A stretch of 64,000 nt of DNA from JAJZQZ01 sp963790415 (GCA_963790415.1 CAWBOK010000004.1:1-64000); one strand, 5' to 3'. Numbered from the stretch's first letter, positions 7,551 to 15,999 are shown. Notes: generated by a model not told the origin, from the letters alone. Numbers and translations: made by a program.

Positions 7551-8702
7551 TCAGTCCTTGGTGGGCTTGTCGGATGTCGTTCGCTCCTTGATGACTATGT
7601 GCGGGTCCGCAATCGAGGGACATCCCAGATCGACGCCACCAGCACTCGGCCCCACGATTGCATACGCGGGCTCGCCGCCCCAGTAGCGCCGCTGGAAGTA
7701 GAGGGCCACGTTCACGAGACCGATCAACACCGGCACCTCCACCAGCGGACCGATGACGGCTGCGAAGGCCTGGCCGGAGTTCAAGCCGAAGACGGCGATC
7801 GAGACCGCAATGGCCAACTCGAAGTTGTTCGAGGCGGCCGTGAAGGACAGAGTGGCGGTCTTGGAGTAGTCGGCTCCTATCCGTCGGCCCATGTAGAAGC
7901 TGACGAAGAACATCACCACGAAGTAGATGAGCAGGGGTATGGCGATGCGGACCACGTCCAGGGGCAACTGCACGATGATCTCGCCCTTTAGCGAGAACAT
8001 CACCAGGATTGTGAAAAGCAGGGCGACGAGCGTCAGGGGACTGATGCGGGGGATGAACTCACGCTCGTACCACTCCTTGCTCTTTACTCGGATGAGGGTG
8101 AAGCGCGTGATGATTCCGGCGAGGAAGGGGATGCCCAGGAAGATGAACACGCTCTTCGCGATCTGACCCATGGTGATGTCGACGGTCGTCGTCTCCAGCC
8201 CCAACCACCCCGGCACTACCGTGAGGAACACATACGCGTAGACAGAGTAGAAGAGCACCTGGAACACCGAGTTGAAGGCCACGAGCCCGGCGGCGTACTC
8301 GGTGTCGCCCTTGGCCAACTCGTTCCACACGATCACCATGGCGATGCAACGCGCAATGCCGATCAGGATGAGCCCCTGCATGTACTCGGGCTTGTCGGAG
8401 AGGAGAAGAACGGCAAGGGCGAACATCAGGATGGGCCCGATGACCCAGTTCTGCACCAGGGAGAGACCGAGGATGCGGTAGTTGCGGAAGACCTCGCCCA
8501 GCTCCTCGTACTTCACCTTGGCCAAGGGCGGGTACATCATGACGATCAGCCCGATGGCGATGGGGATGGAGGTGGTGCCCCAGCTGGCTTCGTCGATGAC
8601 GTCGGCCACTCCGGGCCAGAGATAGCCGATGCCCACCCCGATGGCCATGGCCAGGAAGATCCACAGGGTCAGGAAGCGGTCAAGGAACGAGAGACGGTGC
8701 AT
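7551..8702 (-). CDS. acr3: Arsenite efflux permease ACR3
   Basis: Predicted 383 aa with about ten hydrophobic segments. It exports As(III) across the cytoplasmic membrane, coupled to the proton gradient. The family's essential Cys is in GIARCIAMVIVWN (C119), and a second signature, the SFTAASNNFELAIAV stretch, is also present. The ATG at 8702 lies inside the 3' end of arsA, and its AAGGAGGAG element is within arsA coding sequence, which suggests translational coupling. With ArsA in the same operon, this permease could receive As(III) delivered by the ATPase. Confidence 0.95.
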   Translation of the reverse strand: MHRLSFLDRFLTLWIFLAMAIGVGIGYLWPGVADVIDEASWGTTSIPIAIGLIVMMYPPLAKVKYEELGEVFRNYRILGLSLVQNWVIGPILMFALAVLLLSDKPEYMQGLILIGIARCIAMVIVWNELAKGDTEYAAGLVAFNSVFQVLFYSVYAYVFLTVVPGWLGLETTTVDITMGQIAKSVFIFLGIPFLAGIITRFTLIRVKSKEWYEREFIPRISPLTLVALLFTILVMFSLKGEIIVQLPLDVVRIAIPLLIYFVVMFFVSFYMGRRIGADYSKTATLSFTAASNNFELAIAVSIAVFGLNSGQAFAAVIGPLVEVPVLIGLVNVALYFQRRYWGGEPAYAIVGPSAGGVDLGCPSIADPHIVIKERTTSDKPTKD

Positions 8703-10521
8703 TGATCTCCTCCTTCGGTGGGCGTGGATCCGCTCCTGCGGTAGTCACGAGGTCGAGAAGTGCCCGCCGCCCCGTCGGCGGCTCGGCGCACCAGGGCACC
8801 AGGCAGTACCGCGCCGCCAGTCCTTCGACCTTCCGCAGCTGACCCGCTTCGAGCAGGCGGCGCGCACGGAGGAGAGGGTCCGTCACCGCCGTCGGCGTCA
8901 GGCTCTGGTTGACGACCCAGGCAAACGGCGAGATCCCGGCGCGCTCCAAGTCTCCCGCGAGTTGCTCGGCTTCGTTGACCGGCGTCGCCTCGGGCAGAAC
9001 GACCAACACGATCTTCGTGAAATCAGGATCCCGCAGGCGGGGGAGCAACTGCCGCACCTCAGGGGCCACACCGCCGCTCTGCCTGCCCAGCTCGCGATGG
9101 TAGGCAAGGGCGGCGTCGAGCAACAGGATGGTGTGGCCCGTGGGCGCGGTGTCGAGGACGACGAAGCCCTCACGGCCTTCGGCGACCGTCCGCGCAAAGG
9201 CCCGGAAGACGGCGATCTCTTCGGTGCACGGGGAACGCAGGTCCTCCTCGAGCAGTGCCCGCCCCTGCGCGTCCAGTCCCGCCCCCGCCTCCGCCAGGAC
9301 CTCCGCCCGGTAGCGGGCGACCTCGAACTCTGGATCGATGCGCGAGACGGTGAAGCCGGCCGGGGTGCCGCCGTCGAGCGCACGCTCGAGACCTGCCGCC
9401 GGATCGGTGGTGCTCAAGTGCACCGGGTAGCCTCGTTCGGAGAGGGCGAAGGCGATCGGCGGCGGCGATGGTGGTCTTGCCCACGCCTCCCTTGCCCATG
9501 GTGAGCACCACCCCGTGCCCCGCAGCGGCGATCTCGTCGATGAGTTCGCCCAGGTCGTCCGCGACGGCCCGGGGCGACGACTCCGCGGGGCGACCGGGTT
9601 CGGCGCTCGCTCGCGCCGCACTCCCGGTCTCCTCGCCAGAAGGCCCGCAGCGCGTCTACGCCCAGCGGCGCGTACGGCACCAGGTCGAAGTCGGTCCGCT
9701 CGAGGTCACGCAGCGCCCCGGGCAGGTGACTCAGAGCCTCGCGGCCGCGCTCCTCGAGCGCCACAGCCAGCGGGTCCCCGACATCGGAGGCCTCGAAAAC
9801 CCCGTTGACCATGAGCCGCTGGTGCGCGATGCCGATCCCGCGCAGCTCGGCGCTGGTGCGGGCCGCTTCGGCAAGCGTCGAAGACTCCGGCCGCGCGACC
9901 AGGATAAGCGTGGTCAGCTCGGCGTCGGCGAGCGCCGCCAGGGTGGCCGCGTAGAGGCTGCGCTGACTCTCCAGACCTGCCAAGGGACCCAGGCAGGACG
10001 TCGCCCATGGAGTTGGTGGTCAGGAAGTCGGTCCAGGCGGTCGGAAGTGAAAGCAGCCGCAGCGTGTGGCCGGTGGGAGCGGTGTCGAATACCACGTGGT
10101 CGAAGCCGGCGGTCGCCTCCGGGTCGCCCAGGAGGCGCGAGAACTCGTCGAAGGCGGCGATCTCGACGGTGCAGGCACCCGACAGTTGCTCCTCGATGCC
10201 GGCCACGGAGGCGTCCGGCAGGACGCCCCGGTAGGGTCCGACCACGCGCTCGCGATAGGCGGCCGCGGCCGCGACAGGATCGAGGTTGTAGGCGGTGAGA
10301 CCGGGGGCGCCCTCGACGACGATGGGGTGCAGCGGCACGGTGGTTCCCAGCACGTCGCTCAGGTTGGACGCGGGGTCGGTGCTCACCAGCAGCACCCGCC
10401 TGCCCAGGTCGGACAGGGCGACCGCCGTGGCGCAGGCGATCGAGGTCTTGCCCACGCCGCCCTTGCCGGTGAAGAAGAGGTGCCGCGTCGCAGCCCCGAG
10501 CAGTGCCTCGCGTTCGCTCAC
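8680..10521 (-). CDS. arsA: Arsenite-transporting ATPase ArsA (two-domain), three +1 frame breaks
   Basis: The two-domain anion pump ATPase is about 612 aa once frames are joined. Domain 1 has Walker A FTGKGGVGKTS (residues 17-27) and FDTAPTGHTLRLL. Domain 2 has TMGKGGVGKTT (near 9500-9470) and LDTAPTGHTILLLD. The start is a GTG at 10521, overlapping the arsD stop by 4 bp (GTGA). The coding sequence is split over three frames by single extra bases at about 10000 (before the CLGPLAGL segment), 9618 (after LRAFWRG) and 9464 (just after the second Walker A). No stop codons occur other than those caused by the shifts, so consensus error is likelier than loss. ArsA hydrolyses ATP to energise As(III) delivery, here probably to ACR3. 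Confidence 0.9.
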
Positions 10522-11129
10522 GAGCAGCACCCATCGCCGGCGTCGGCCTCGGCGGGCGCGCAGCAGTCGCCCACGGTGCCGGGAGCGGCGGCCTCCACCG
10601 GCTCTCTCAAGAGTCTGCCGGCGAGGTCCACCATGGCTCGGGCGGGGGTCTCCTTGACGGCCAGCGCGACCGACACCGCGCTGTGCATGTCCTGCGCCGA
10701 CACGCCCAGCTTCCTGGCCTTGTCGTAGTGGAACTTGAGGCAGGGCTCGCAGTTGGCCGCGATGGCGGCGCCGATGGCTACGAGTTCCTGCACCTGGGGA
10801 GAGAAGAGGCTGGGCGCTCCGGTGTCCGTCAACCCGATGAGCTTCGCCAGCGTGTCGCGGTCCGGGTAGATGGCGCGGCTGACGATCTGCCCGTCGACGA
10901 CGATCAAGGGGAGGCAATCGTTGCCCTCCTCCTCGAGCGCCGTCCGCACCACATCGGTCTCCACGAAGGTTCCGGGCTGCTGCGCCAGGTTGAAGCGCTC
11001 GGCGACGACCCCGTTCGCCTGCAACCACTCCAGATCGGCGGCGAAACGGACCAGCGCCGGATCGACTGAGGGCCCGCAGACACCGGTTGAGCAGCACATC
11101 GGTGGGTCGAAGATCTGGATCTGCGCCAT
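10518..11129 (-). CDS. arsD: ArsD arsenic metallochaperone fused to an AhpD/carboxymuconolactone-decarboxylase-like domain
   Basis: Predicted 203 aa. The ArsD part (about residues 1-112) has the As(III)-binding Cys12, Cys13 and Cys18 in PPMCCSTGVCGPS, at the same numbers as plasmid R773 ArsD, and normally hands As(III) to ArsA. Residues about 125-180 form an AhpD/CMD-like helical domain with an EPCLKFH motif: CEPC followed by His, the Cys-x2-Cys-x3-His active site of alkylhydroperoxidase D. The tail carries two CC pairs (DCCAP, GCCS). ArsD is usually about 120 aa, so the added redox domain is unusual. The gene starts 48 bp after arsR and overlaps arsA. Confidence 0.9.
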   Translation of the reverse strand: MAQIQIFDPPMCCSTGVCGPSVDPALVRFAADLEWLQANGVVAERFNLAQQPGTFVETDVVRTALEEEGNDCLPLIVVDGQIVSRAIYPDRDTLAKLIGLTDTGAPSLFSPQVQELVAIGAAIAANCEPCLKFHYDKARKLGVSAQDMHSAVSVALAVKETPARAMVDLAGRLLREPVEAAAPGTVGDCCAPAEADAGDGCCS

Positions 11130-11177
11130 CGCGATCCTACCTTTCTGGGTGGTGGCCGTCGAATCGGAGGTGTGCGC

Positions 11178-11522
11178 TCAAAGCGAGCCCAACAGCGCCT
11201 TGAGCCGCAGCAGGCCGCGCGGCTCGATGCAGTAGCAGACCTGCGGAGGCGTGATCTCTCCCCGGATAAGGCCCGCGTCTTTCAGTATCTTGAGATGTTG
11301 TGAGACGGTCGATTGCGCCAGCGGCAACTCGTCGACCAGTTCGCCGCACACACACGTCTCGCGCTCGGCGAGAAGACGGAGGATGCGCACTCGGGTCGGA
11401 TGCCCGATCGCCTTGGCCAGCAGGGCGAGTTCACGGTCGTCGAACTCACCCTCCAGGAGGTCGTCGATGGAGGCGGGTGGCGGGCACAAGGCCGCGCAGG
11501 GGTCGGTTGGCTCAGGGTTCAT
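11178..11522 (-). CDS. arsR: ArsR-family As(III)-responsive repressor
   Basis: Predicted 114 aa winged-helix repressor. The metalloid site in the recognition-helix region is ETCVCGEL (C57, C59), followed by the DNA-contacting QSTVSQHLKIL helix. A further C9/C13 pair near the N-terminus may add a ligand. It is the first gene of the leftward ars operon and should repress it until As(III) or Sb(III) binds. No ribosome-binding sequence precedes the ATG, and the promoter -10 lies only 9 bp upstream, so the transcript is probably leaderless. Confidence 0.93.
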   Translation of the reverse strand: MNPEPTDPCAALCPPPASIDDLLEGEFDDRELALLAKAIGHPTRVRILRLLAERETCVCGELVDELPLAQSTVSQHLKILKDAGLIRGEITPPQVCYCIEPRGLLRLKALLGSL

Positions 11523-11560
11523 CGTTATTAGACGATAGACGAATCAACCCTTCCTGTCAA
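11521..11560 (-). promoter_or_regulatory. arsR promoter with overlapping operator
   Basis: On the minus strand TTGACA (11560-11555) and TATCGT (11537-11532) are 17 bp apart. The inverted repeat ATCGT-n6-ACGAT (11521-11536) covers the -10 and reaches the arsR start codon, which fits autorepression by ArsR. The ATG begins about where transcription should start. Confidence 0.65.
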
Positions 11561-11618
11561 CACGGCAACTCCGACTCGAACACCGATCGCTCAGAACCCC
11601 GGGCAGCCCCGATTCCGA

Positions 11619-11981
11619 TCAGCGTTCCGCGGACTCATTGCCGTGGTGATGCCCGCAGGTGCCCTCCGACTGCTCGATGGCGCCACTCACGAACGCCGCA
11701 AGCACATCGTCGACCGGACCGCTCACGCCACAGTACAACGTGAAGCCGGCCGCTTTGAGGGCCTGCTGCATCGGCGCCCCCATCCCGCCGGCAAGGATGA
11801 CCTCAGCCCCCTGAGCCTTCAAGAAGCCCGCGAGGCCGCCATGGTCATGCTGCAGACCATCTACGCGGCGCACGGCTTTGGAGAGCACCCAGCCGTCCCC
11901 CACCTCTGCGATCAGAAACGCCTCCGTGCGCCCGAAATGTCCGTTGACCTCTCCGTCAGCATACGGTACCGCGATGATCAC
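11619..11981 (-). CDS. NifX/NifB-type (dinitrogenase FeMo-cofactor family) protein
   Basis: Predicted 120 aa from a GTG at 11981 with GAAGGGAG upstream. It starts with an IIAVPYADGEVNGHFGRTE segment, where the HFGR motif is typical of the NifX/NifY/VnfX fold, and contains a GAEVILAGGMGAPMQQAL stretch. The C-terminus ends in a Cys-His cluster, TCGHHHGN, that could bind metal. It is the last gene of the thioredoxin-arsP-copZ operon. No nitrogenase gene is present here, so a metal-cluster or metalloid-carrier role is more likely than nitrogen fixation. The precise role is unknown. Confidence 0.8.
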   Translation of the reverse strand: MIIAVPYADGEVNGHFGRTEAFLIAEVGDGWVLSKAVRRVDGLQHDHGGLAGFLKAQGAEVILAGGMGAPMQQALKAAGFTLYCGVSGPVDDVLAAFVSGAIEQSEGTCGHHHGNESAER

Positions 11982-12050
11982 GCTTGACTCCCTTCGTGCC
12001 ACCTACGATCGAGCGTTCTCCGCAGCGACCCTGCGGACGTCCGCCATGCA

Positions 12051-12476
12051 TCAGCCACCGCCTGGGTTCAGCACCTCGCAGGCGCACATCCCGGCTCTCA
12101 CCTCGGCGGCGATCGCATCCGGTATGGCGTTACGCCCGCTCCGAGCGTCATCCGCGATGTCGCCGGCGGTATGGCCGAAGCAGTGGCAGACAAGCCACTC
12201 AGCGCCCCGGGCGAAGGGTCGGGCACGCTTCTTTATGTCCGCCGCCCGGTACACCTCCTGGTCCGTCTCTGTGGATCTGGCCGTGCCCACTTCGCGCGGC
12301 CGAAAGTAGTAGACCTCGCACTCGGGATCCGCGCAATATGAGAACCCTTCGCCGGAGACAGCACGCGATATCACATACGAGAGCAGATGCTTGACCGTCT
12401 TGAGCTTCGCCTCGCGCCCGTTTCCGCCGCATCCGGGGCAGACGGCGGCCTCGGGTTCCGCCGGGTCACTGTTCAT
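12051..12476 (-). CDS. CopZ-like iron-sulfur/zinc metallochaperone
   Basis: Predicted 141 aa from ATG 12476; an upstream start within 72 bp is possible. Four Cys pairs are spaced as in the N-terminal domain of Archaeoglobus CopZ: CPGC (13/16), C48-C53 (YCADPEC), CHC (97/99) and CAC (131/133). This suggests one mononuclear zinc site and one [2Fe-2S] site of the BFD type. The C-terminal heavy-metal-associated domain of full CopZ is missing. It lies directly after the arsP-type permease and may deliver or sense metal or metalloid for that permease. Confidence 0.8.
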   Translation of the reverse strand: MNSDPAEPEAAVCPGCGGNGREAKLKTVKHLLSYVISRAVSGEGFSYCADPECEVYYFRPREVGTARSTETDQEVYRAADIKKRARPFARGAEWLVCHCFGHTAGDIADDARSGRNAIPDAIAAEVRAGMCACEVLNPGGG

Positions 12477-12525
12477 GTGTCGCGACACTCTCTGGGCCTC
12501 TTTTGGACGTTGCGCAGGCCGCGGA

Positions 12526-13641
12526 TCACACCACCAGGTTGAACACATACCCCACGATCATAATACCGGTGGCTACCACGCCCACGAAGACCGCGATGAG
12601 CTTCGGGGTGAGCACCCGCCGAAGGATCACCATCTCGGGGAAGGAGAGAGCGATGACGGCCATCATGAAGGCGAGCACCGTCCCCAGCGCCGCCCCCTTC
12701 TCGAGCAGTGCCTGCACGATGGGGATGATGCCGGCGGCGTTCGAGTACATAGGCACCCCAGCCAACACCGCCAGTGGTACCGACCACCAAGCGCCGCTGC
12801 CCATGACCGAAGCCATGAAATTCTCGGGCACGTACCCGTGGATGACGGCTCCCACGGCGATCCCGGCAAGGACATACGGCCACACCTTGCCCACGATCTC
12901 GCGTACGGCGTCGAGCCCGGTGCGCAGACGCTCGGTGAACAGGGGGCGCTCCTCGGCGACCTCGCCGGCCATGGTCTCATACACCCAGGGCTCGACCAGA
13001 CGCTCCACCTTAAGGCGACCGATCACCCAGCCGGCCACGATGGCGATGAGGAGCCCCATGGACAAGTACAGAAGTGCCACTTCCCACCCGAAAAGGCCAT
13101 AGAGAAGAACCAGGGCGATCTCGTTCACCATAGGAGCCGCGATGAGGAAGGAGAAGGTCACCCCCAAGGGCACCCCGGCGGTGACGAAACCAATGAAGAG
13201 GGGCACCGCCGAACAGGAGCAGAACGGGGTGACGATGCCCAGGCCTGCGGCCATGACATTGCCGGCCGATTCACGTCTCCCCGCAAGCATGCGACGGGTG
13301 GTGGCGGGGCTGAAGAACGTCCGGATGATCCCCACCACGTACACGACCAACACCAGAAGCATGAGTACCTTGGGAGCGTCGTAGACGAAGAACGCCACCG
13401 AGGAACCCAGGCGGCTGGCGGGGTCGAGCCCCAAGAGGTCATAGGTGAACCACGCGGCGAACACGGGCAGATAGTGGTAGACCACGAACCACGCCACGAG
13501 AGAAGCCGCGAGAGCCGCCAGCCAGCGGTAGAGCGACCAGTCCCGCTGGGCCGGCGCCAATTTCGCTGAGTTCACTGGCGCAAAAGCAGCGTTCGGCGTC
13601 TCCGCCGGGCCGGCACGGCAGCTGCCCTCGACGGTGCTCAC
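12526..13641 (-). CDS. arsP: Permease of the ArsP/UPF0718 family (organoarsenical or metalloid efflux)
   Basis: Predicted 371 aa with about eight membrane segments. The family signature TPFCSCSAVPLF (C141, C143) at the start of one segment is clear, and a MYSNAAGIIP motif occurs in the second half. ArsP exports trivalent organoarsenicals such as methylarsenite, but other members of this permease family have unknown substrates. The GTG start at 13641 directly follows the stop of the thioredoxin-like gene, so the two are coupled. The divergent ArsR at 14102 supports metalloid control. Confidence 0.82.
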   Translation of the reverse strand: MSTVEGSCRAGPAETPNAAFAPVNSAKLAPAQRDWSLYRWLAALAASLVAWFVVYHYLPVFAAWFTYDLLGLDPASRLGSSVAFFVYDAPKVLMLLVLVVYVVGIIRTFFSPATTRRMLAGRRESAGNVMAAGLGIVTPFCSCSAVPLFIGFVTAGVPLGVTFSFLIAAPMVNEIALVLLYGLFGWEVALLYLSMGLLIAIVAGWVIGRLKVERLVEPWVYETMAGEVAEERPLFTERLRTGLDAVREIVGKVWPYVLAGIAVGAVIHGYVPENFMASVMGSGAWWSVPLAVLAGVPMYSNAAGIIPIVQALLEKGAALGTVLAFMMAVIALSFPEMVILRRVLTPKLIAVFVGVVATGIMIVGYVFNLVV

Positions 13642-13642
13642 C

Positions 13643-13903
13643 CTAACCCGCCCCCTGCTCCTTCATGGCCGCCGTGGCAAGCCAACTCGAGACCTCGGCC
13701 ACACGGGGCACATGTCCTGCTGAGACGACGGTCTCATCGATCACCAGGGCCGGCGTGCTCATCACCCCGTATCTCATGATGACCTGCACATCCTCGACCT
13801 TGGCGAGTTCGGCCTGGATCCCGGTCTGCACCAACGCTTCCTCGACGACGGTGTAAAGCTTCTTGCAGTTGGCGCACCCAGTGCCTAATACCTTGACGTT
13901 CAT
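13643..13903 (-). CDS. Small thioredoxin-like redox-active disulfide protein
   Basis: Predicted 86 aa with a thioredoxin/glutaredoxin fold. The active site is GTGCANCKK (C10, C13) and the cis-proline is in STPALVID. This belongs to the small disulfide-protein group regularly found beside ArsP-type permeases. It is the first gene of the leftward operon and lies 50 bp from the operator palindrome at 13953-13976. A role in keeping the Cys of the permease or chaperone reduced is inference. Confidence 0.87.
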   Translation of the reverse strand: MNVKVLGTGCANCKKLYTVVEEALVQTGIQAELAKVEDVQVIMRYGVMSTPALVIDETVVSAGHVPRVAEVSSWLATAAMKEQGAG

Positions 13904-13952
13904 CCCCAGCCTCCAGCGTCTCGAGGAACAACTCCTCGTGCCATCTTCTCAC

Positions 13953-13976
13953 ATAATTTGACCTTTATCAAATTAT
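13953..13976. promoter_or_regulatory. Operator palindrome between the thioredoxin-arsP operon and divergent arsR
   Basis: ATAATTTGA-n6-TCAAATTAT is a perfect 9-bp inverted repeat. It is strikingly AT-rich within a GC-rich region and sits in the 198-bp gap between divergent genes. The placement and symmetry fit an ArsR/SmtB-type operator controlling both sides. Confidence 0.7.
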
Positions 13977-14101
13977 TGACTTCGGGACCGTGGAGAGCAG
14001 CAGTGCACCCAATCGCTGATGAGAGTCTGTCCAATCGGGTCTCTGCTATCCTCCGCACACGGCCTTGTTCGAACCGGCCACGAGGCCAGGAGGACCAGAC
14101 G

Positions 14102-14500
14102 ATGACGCAGCAGGCAGCCGACGTAATAGAAGACGCCGCTCTCGACGCGACCGTGCGAAGTCTCAAGGCGCTGGCACACCCCATACGTTTGGGCATCGTG
14201 CAGATGCTCGCCGACAAACGCAGCTTCGGCATCGACGACGAGTCGTGCTGCGCCCAGTCGGAAGTGTGCGTCTGCAAGATCACCGATAGGTTCGACGTAT
14301 CGATGCCGACGATCAGTCACCATCTGAAGCTGCTGCGCGAAGCCGGCTTGGTCGACACGCGCCGGGACGGCGTGTGGATCTACTATTCGCTGCGGCGACA
14401 GGCTCTTGACAAAGTCGTCGACATCCTTCGCGGAGTGGCCACCGCCGACGCGGATGAGGCGTCATCCTGCGGGTGCTCGAGCACGCCCGCAGGCACGTAG
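14102..14500 (+). CDS. arsR: ArsR/SmtB-family regulator
   Basis: Predicted 132 aa winged-helix repressor. AGGAGGA upstream supports ATG 14102. Metalloid or metal ligands are probably among C49, C50, C56 and C58 in the ESCCAQSEVCVCKI stretch, just before the recognition helix TISHHLKLLREAG. The C-terminus has a further CGCS. It is divergent from the thioredoxin-arsP-copZ-nifX operon and is presumed to control that operon through the palindrome at 13953. The Cys pattern differs from the other ArsR (11178-11522), so the two operons may respond to different arsenic species. Confidence 0.9.
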   Translation: MTQQAADVIEDAALDATVRSLKALAHPIRLGIVQMLADKRSFGIDDESCCAQSEVCVCKITDRFDVSMPTISHHLKLLREAGLVDTRRDGVWIYYSLRRQALDKVVDILRGVATADADEASSCGCSSTPAGT

Positions 14501-14518
14501 AAGGAGGGCGCGCGCGAC

Positions 14519-15655
14519 CTAGCGCAGGGCCTGCTCCAGGTCCTCGAGCAGATCATCAGGGTGCTCGATACCCACAGAGATCCGCATAGTACCCGGAGAT
14601 ATGCCCGCCGCCGTGCGCGCGGCCTCCGACATACCGGCGTGACTCATGGTCCACGGCTGCTCTATAAGCGACTCGACTCCCCCGAGTGACTCCGCCAGAG
14701 CGAAGAACCGCAGGCGGGAGAAGAACGCGTCGGGGTTCAACGCGTCGACATCGAGGTCGAAGCTCACCATGCCCCCGAAGCCGGTCTGCTGGCGCTTGGC
14801 CAACCCATGATCGGGGTGATCCTCGAGGCCCGGATAGTACACGCGGAGCGCGCGCGGGTGCTCGGTCAGGAACCCGGCGATCGCAAGAGCGCCCCGCTGG
14901 TGGGCCTCCATGCGGGGACCGAGGGTCTTGACGCCGCGCAGCACCAGCCAGGCGTCGAAGGGGGAGTTCGCGAGCCCCATGGCGTTGACCAGGTAGCCCA
15001 CCCGCTCGCCCAGGTCGTCTCTGTTGGTGATCACCACCCCGCCGATGACGTCCGAGTGACCGTTGAGATACTTGGTGGTGGAGTGGACGACCATATCCAC
15101 TCCCAGGTCCAGTGGGCGTTGGAAGTAGGGGCTTAGGAACGTGTTGTCGGCCACGGTGGTCAAACCACGCCGCCGAGCGACGGCGACCATCGCCTGGATA
15201 TCCACGATGTTGAGCAATGGGTTCGAGGGGGTCTCGATCCACAGCATGCGGGTCTCCGGGCGGATCGCCTCCTCCACCGCAGCTGTGTCGCGCATGTCGA
15301 CGAACGAGAAGGTCATCCCGAACCGTGGAAAGACCGTCTCGAACAGACGGTAGGTGCCCCCGTAGATGTCGTGACCGGCCACGACGTGGTCGCCCTGCTG
15401 GAGCGTGCAGAGGACGGCGGTGATGGCGGCCATGCCCGTGCAGGTGCAGCGTGCGAAGACGCCTCCTTCGAGGGCGGCCAGGTTCTCTTCCAGGGCGGTC
15501 CGGGTCGGGTTGCCGCTGCGCGTGTAGTCGAAGCCGCGATTGACGCCCACTCGGTCGAACGCGAAGGTGGAGGTGGGATAGATGGGGGTGGTCACCGAGT
15601 TGAACGTGGCGTCTTTCGCCACCCCCACGTGCACGGCCGCGGTCTCTGGTCTCAT
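14519..15655 (-). CDS. Trans-sulfuration PLP enzyme (cystathionine gamma-synthase/lyase family)
   Basis: Predicted 378 aa. GGAAGGAG fixes the ATG at 15655; a longer frame to 15751 would start inside the repeat. The PLP lysine is K195 in HSTTKYLNGHSD, with the family's YTRSGNPTR and ETPSNP motifs. Substrates are cystathionine or O-acylhomoserine plus cysteine or sulfide, in methionine/cysteine metabolism. The sequence does not settle whether it is MetB, MccB or a methionine gamma-lyase. It converges with arsR and stands alone. Confidence 0.9.
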   Translation of the reverse strand: MRPETAAVHVGVAKDATFNSVTTPIYPTSTFAFDRVGVNRGFDYTRSGNPTRTALEENLAALEGGVFARCTCTGMAAITAVLCTLQQGDHVVAGHDIYGGTYRLFETVFPRFGMTFSFVDMRDTAAVEEAIRPETRMLWIETPSNPLLNIVDIQAMVAVARRRGLTTVADNTFLSPYFQRPLDLGVDMVVHSTTKYLNGHSDVIGGVVITNRDDLGERVGYLVNAMGLANSPFDAWLVLRGVKTLGPRMEAHQRGALAIAGFLTEHPRALRVYYPGLEDHPDHGLAKRQQTGFGGMVSFDLDVDALNPDAFFSRLRFFALAESLGGVESLIEQPWTMSHAGMSEAARTAAGISPGTMRISVGIEHPDDLLEDLEQALR

Positions 15656-15723
15656 GTCGACTCCTTCCAGCATGGCCCCGATGGCCGCGTCGTGGAACCC
15701 GGCGGATCCTGATACTGCCCAGC

Positions 15724-15882
15724 AGGCTGTTGAAAAGTGACGCTTCGCCACCAGGGCGCGATGGGCATGTGCGAGACAAGGACGAAAGAGTAGCTCGTAG
15801 CAGCGCTACGTGCGCGACCGAGAACGCCGCATCGCGCCGGCCAGTGCGTTCTGGTGGCCAAGGCTTCGATTTTCAACAGCCT
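15724..15882 (+). repeat. Dispersed palindromic element, full copy A (159 bp)
   Basis: It begins AGGCTGTTGAA and ends TTCAACAGCCT, an exact 11-bp terminal inverted repeat. The two halves also match further in as imperfect inverted repeats (both carry a CCACCAG segment and a GGCGCGAT segment). The centre is a CGTAGC-AGC-GCTACG hairpin. It occupies about half of the 344-bp gene-free stretch 15656-15999. No other gene is seen in that gap. Confidence 0.9.
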
Positions 15883-15999
15883 CCTAGAACCCGACCCGGA
15901 TTATAGAATATCCGGCGCGCGCTTGACCACAACAGCGGTATCGGTCACGATGGAGCCCGGTCACCGACGCACCCCCCGGCCCCTGCCGAAAAAGGACCC

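Noticed and set aside
11619..11981. NifX-like gene as evidence of nitrogen fixation
   Set aside because: No nif structural genes are near, and the HFGR family is widespread in non-fixers.
12391..13569. Long plus-strand frame (392 aa) opposite the arsP permease
   Set aside because: His- and Gly-rich composition and complete overlap with a permease carrying family motifs mark it as a shadow.
15724..15882. Dispersed repeat as a CRISPR array or IS remnant
   Set aside because: Copies are far apart without spacers, and no transposase fragment is encoded; the element is better described as a palindromic/MITE-like repeat.
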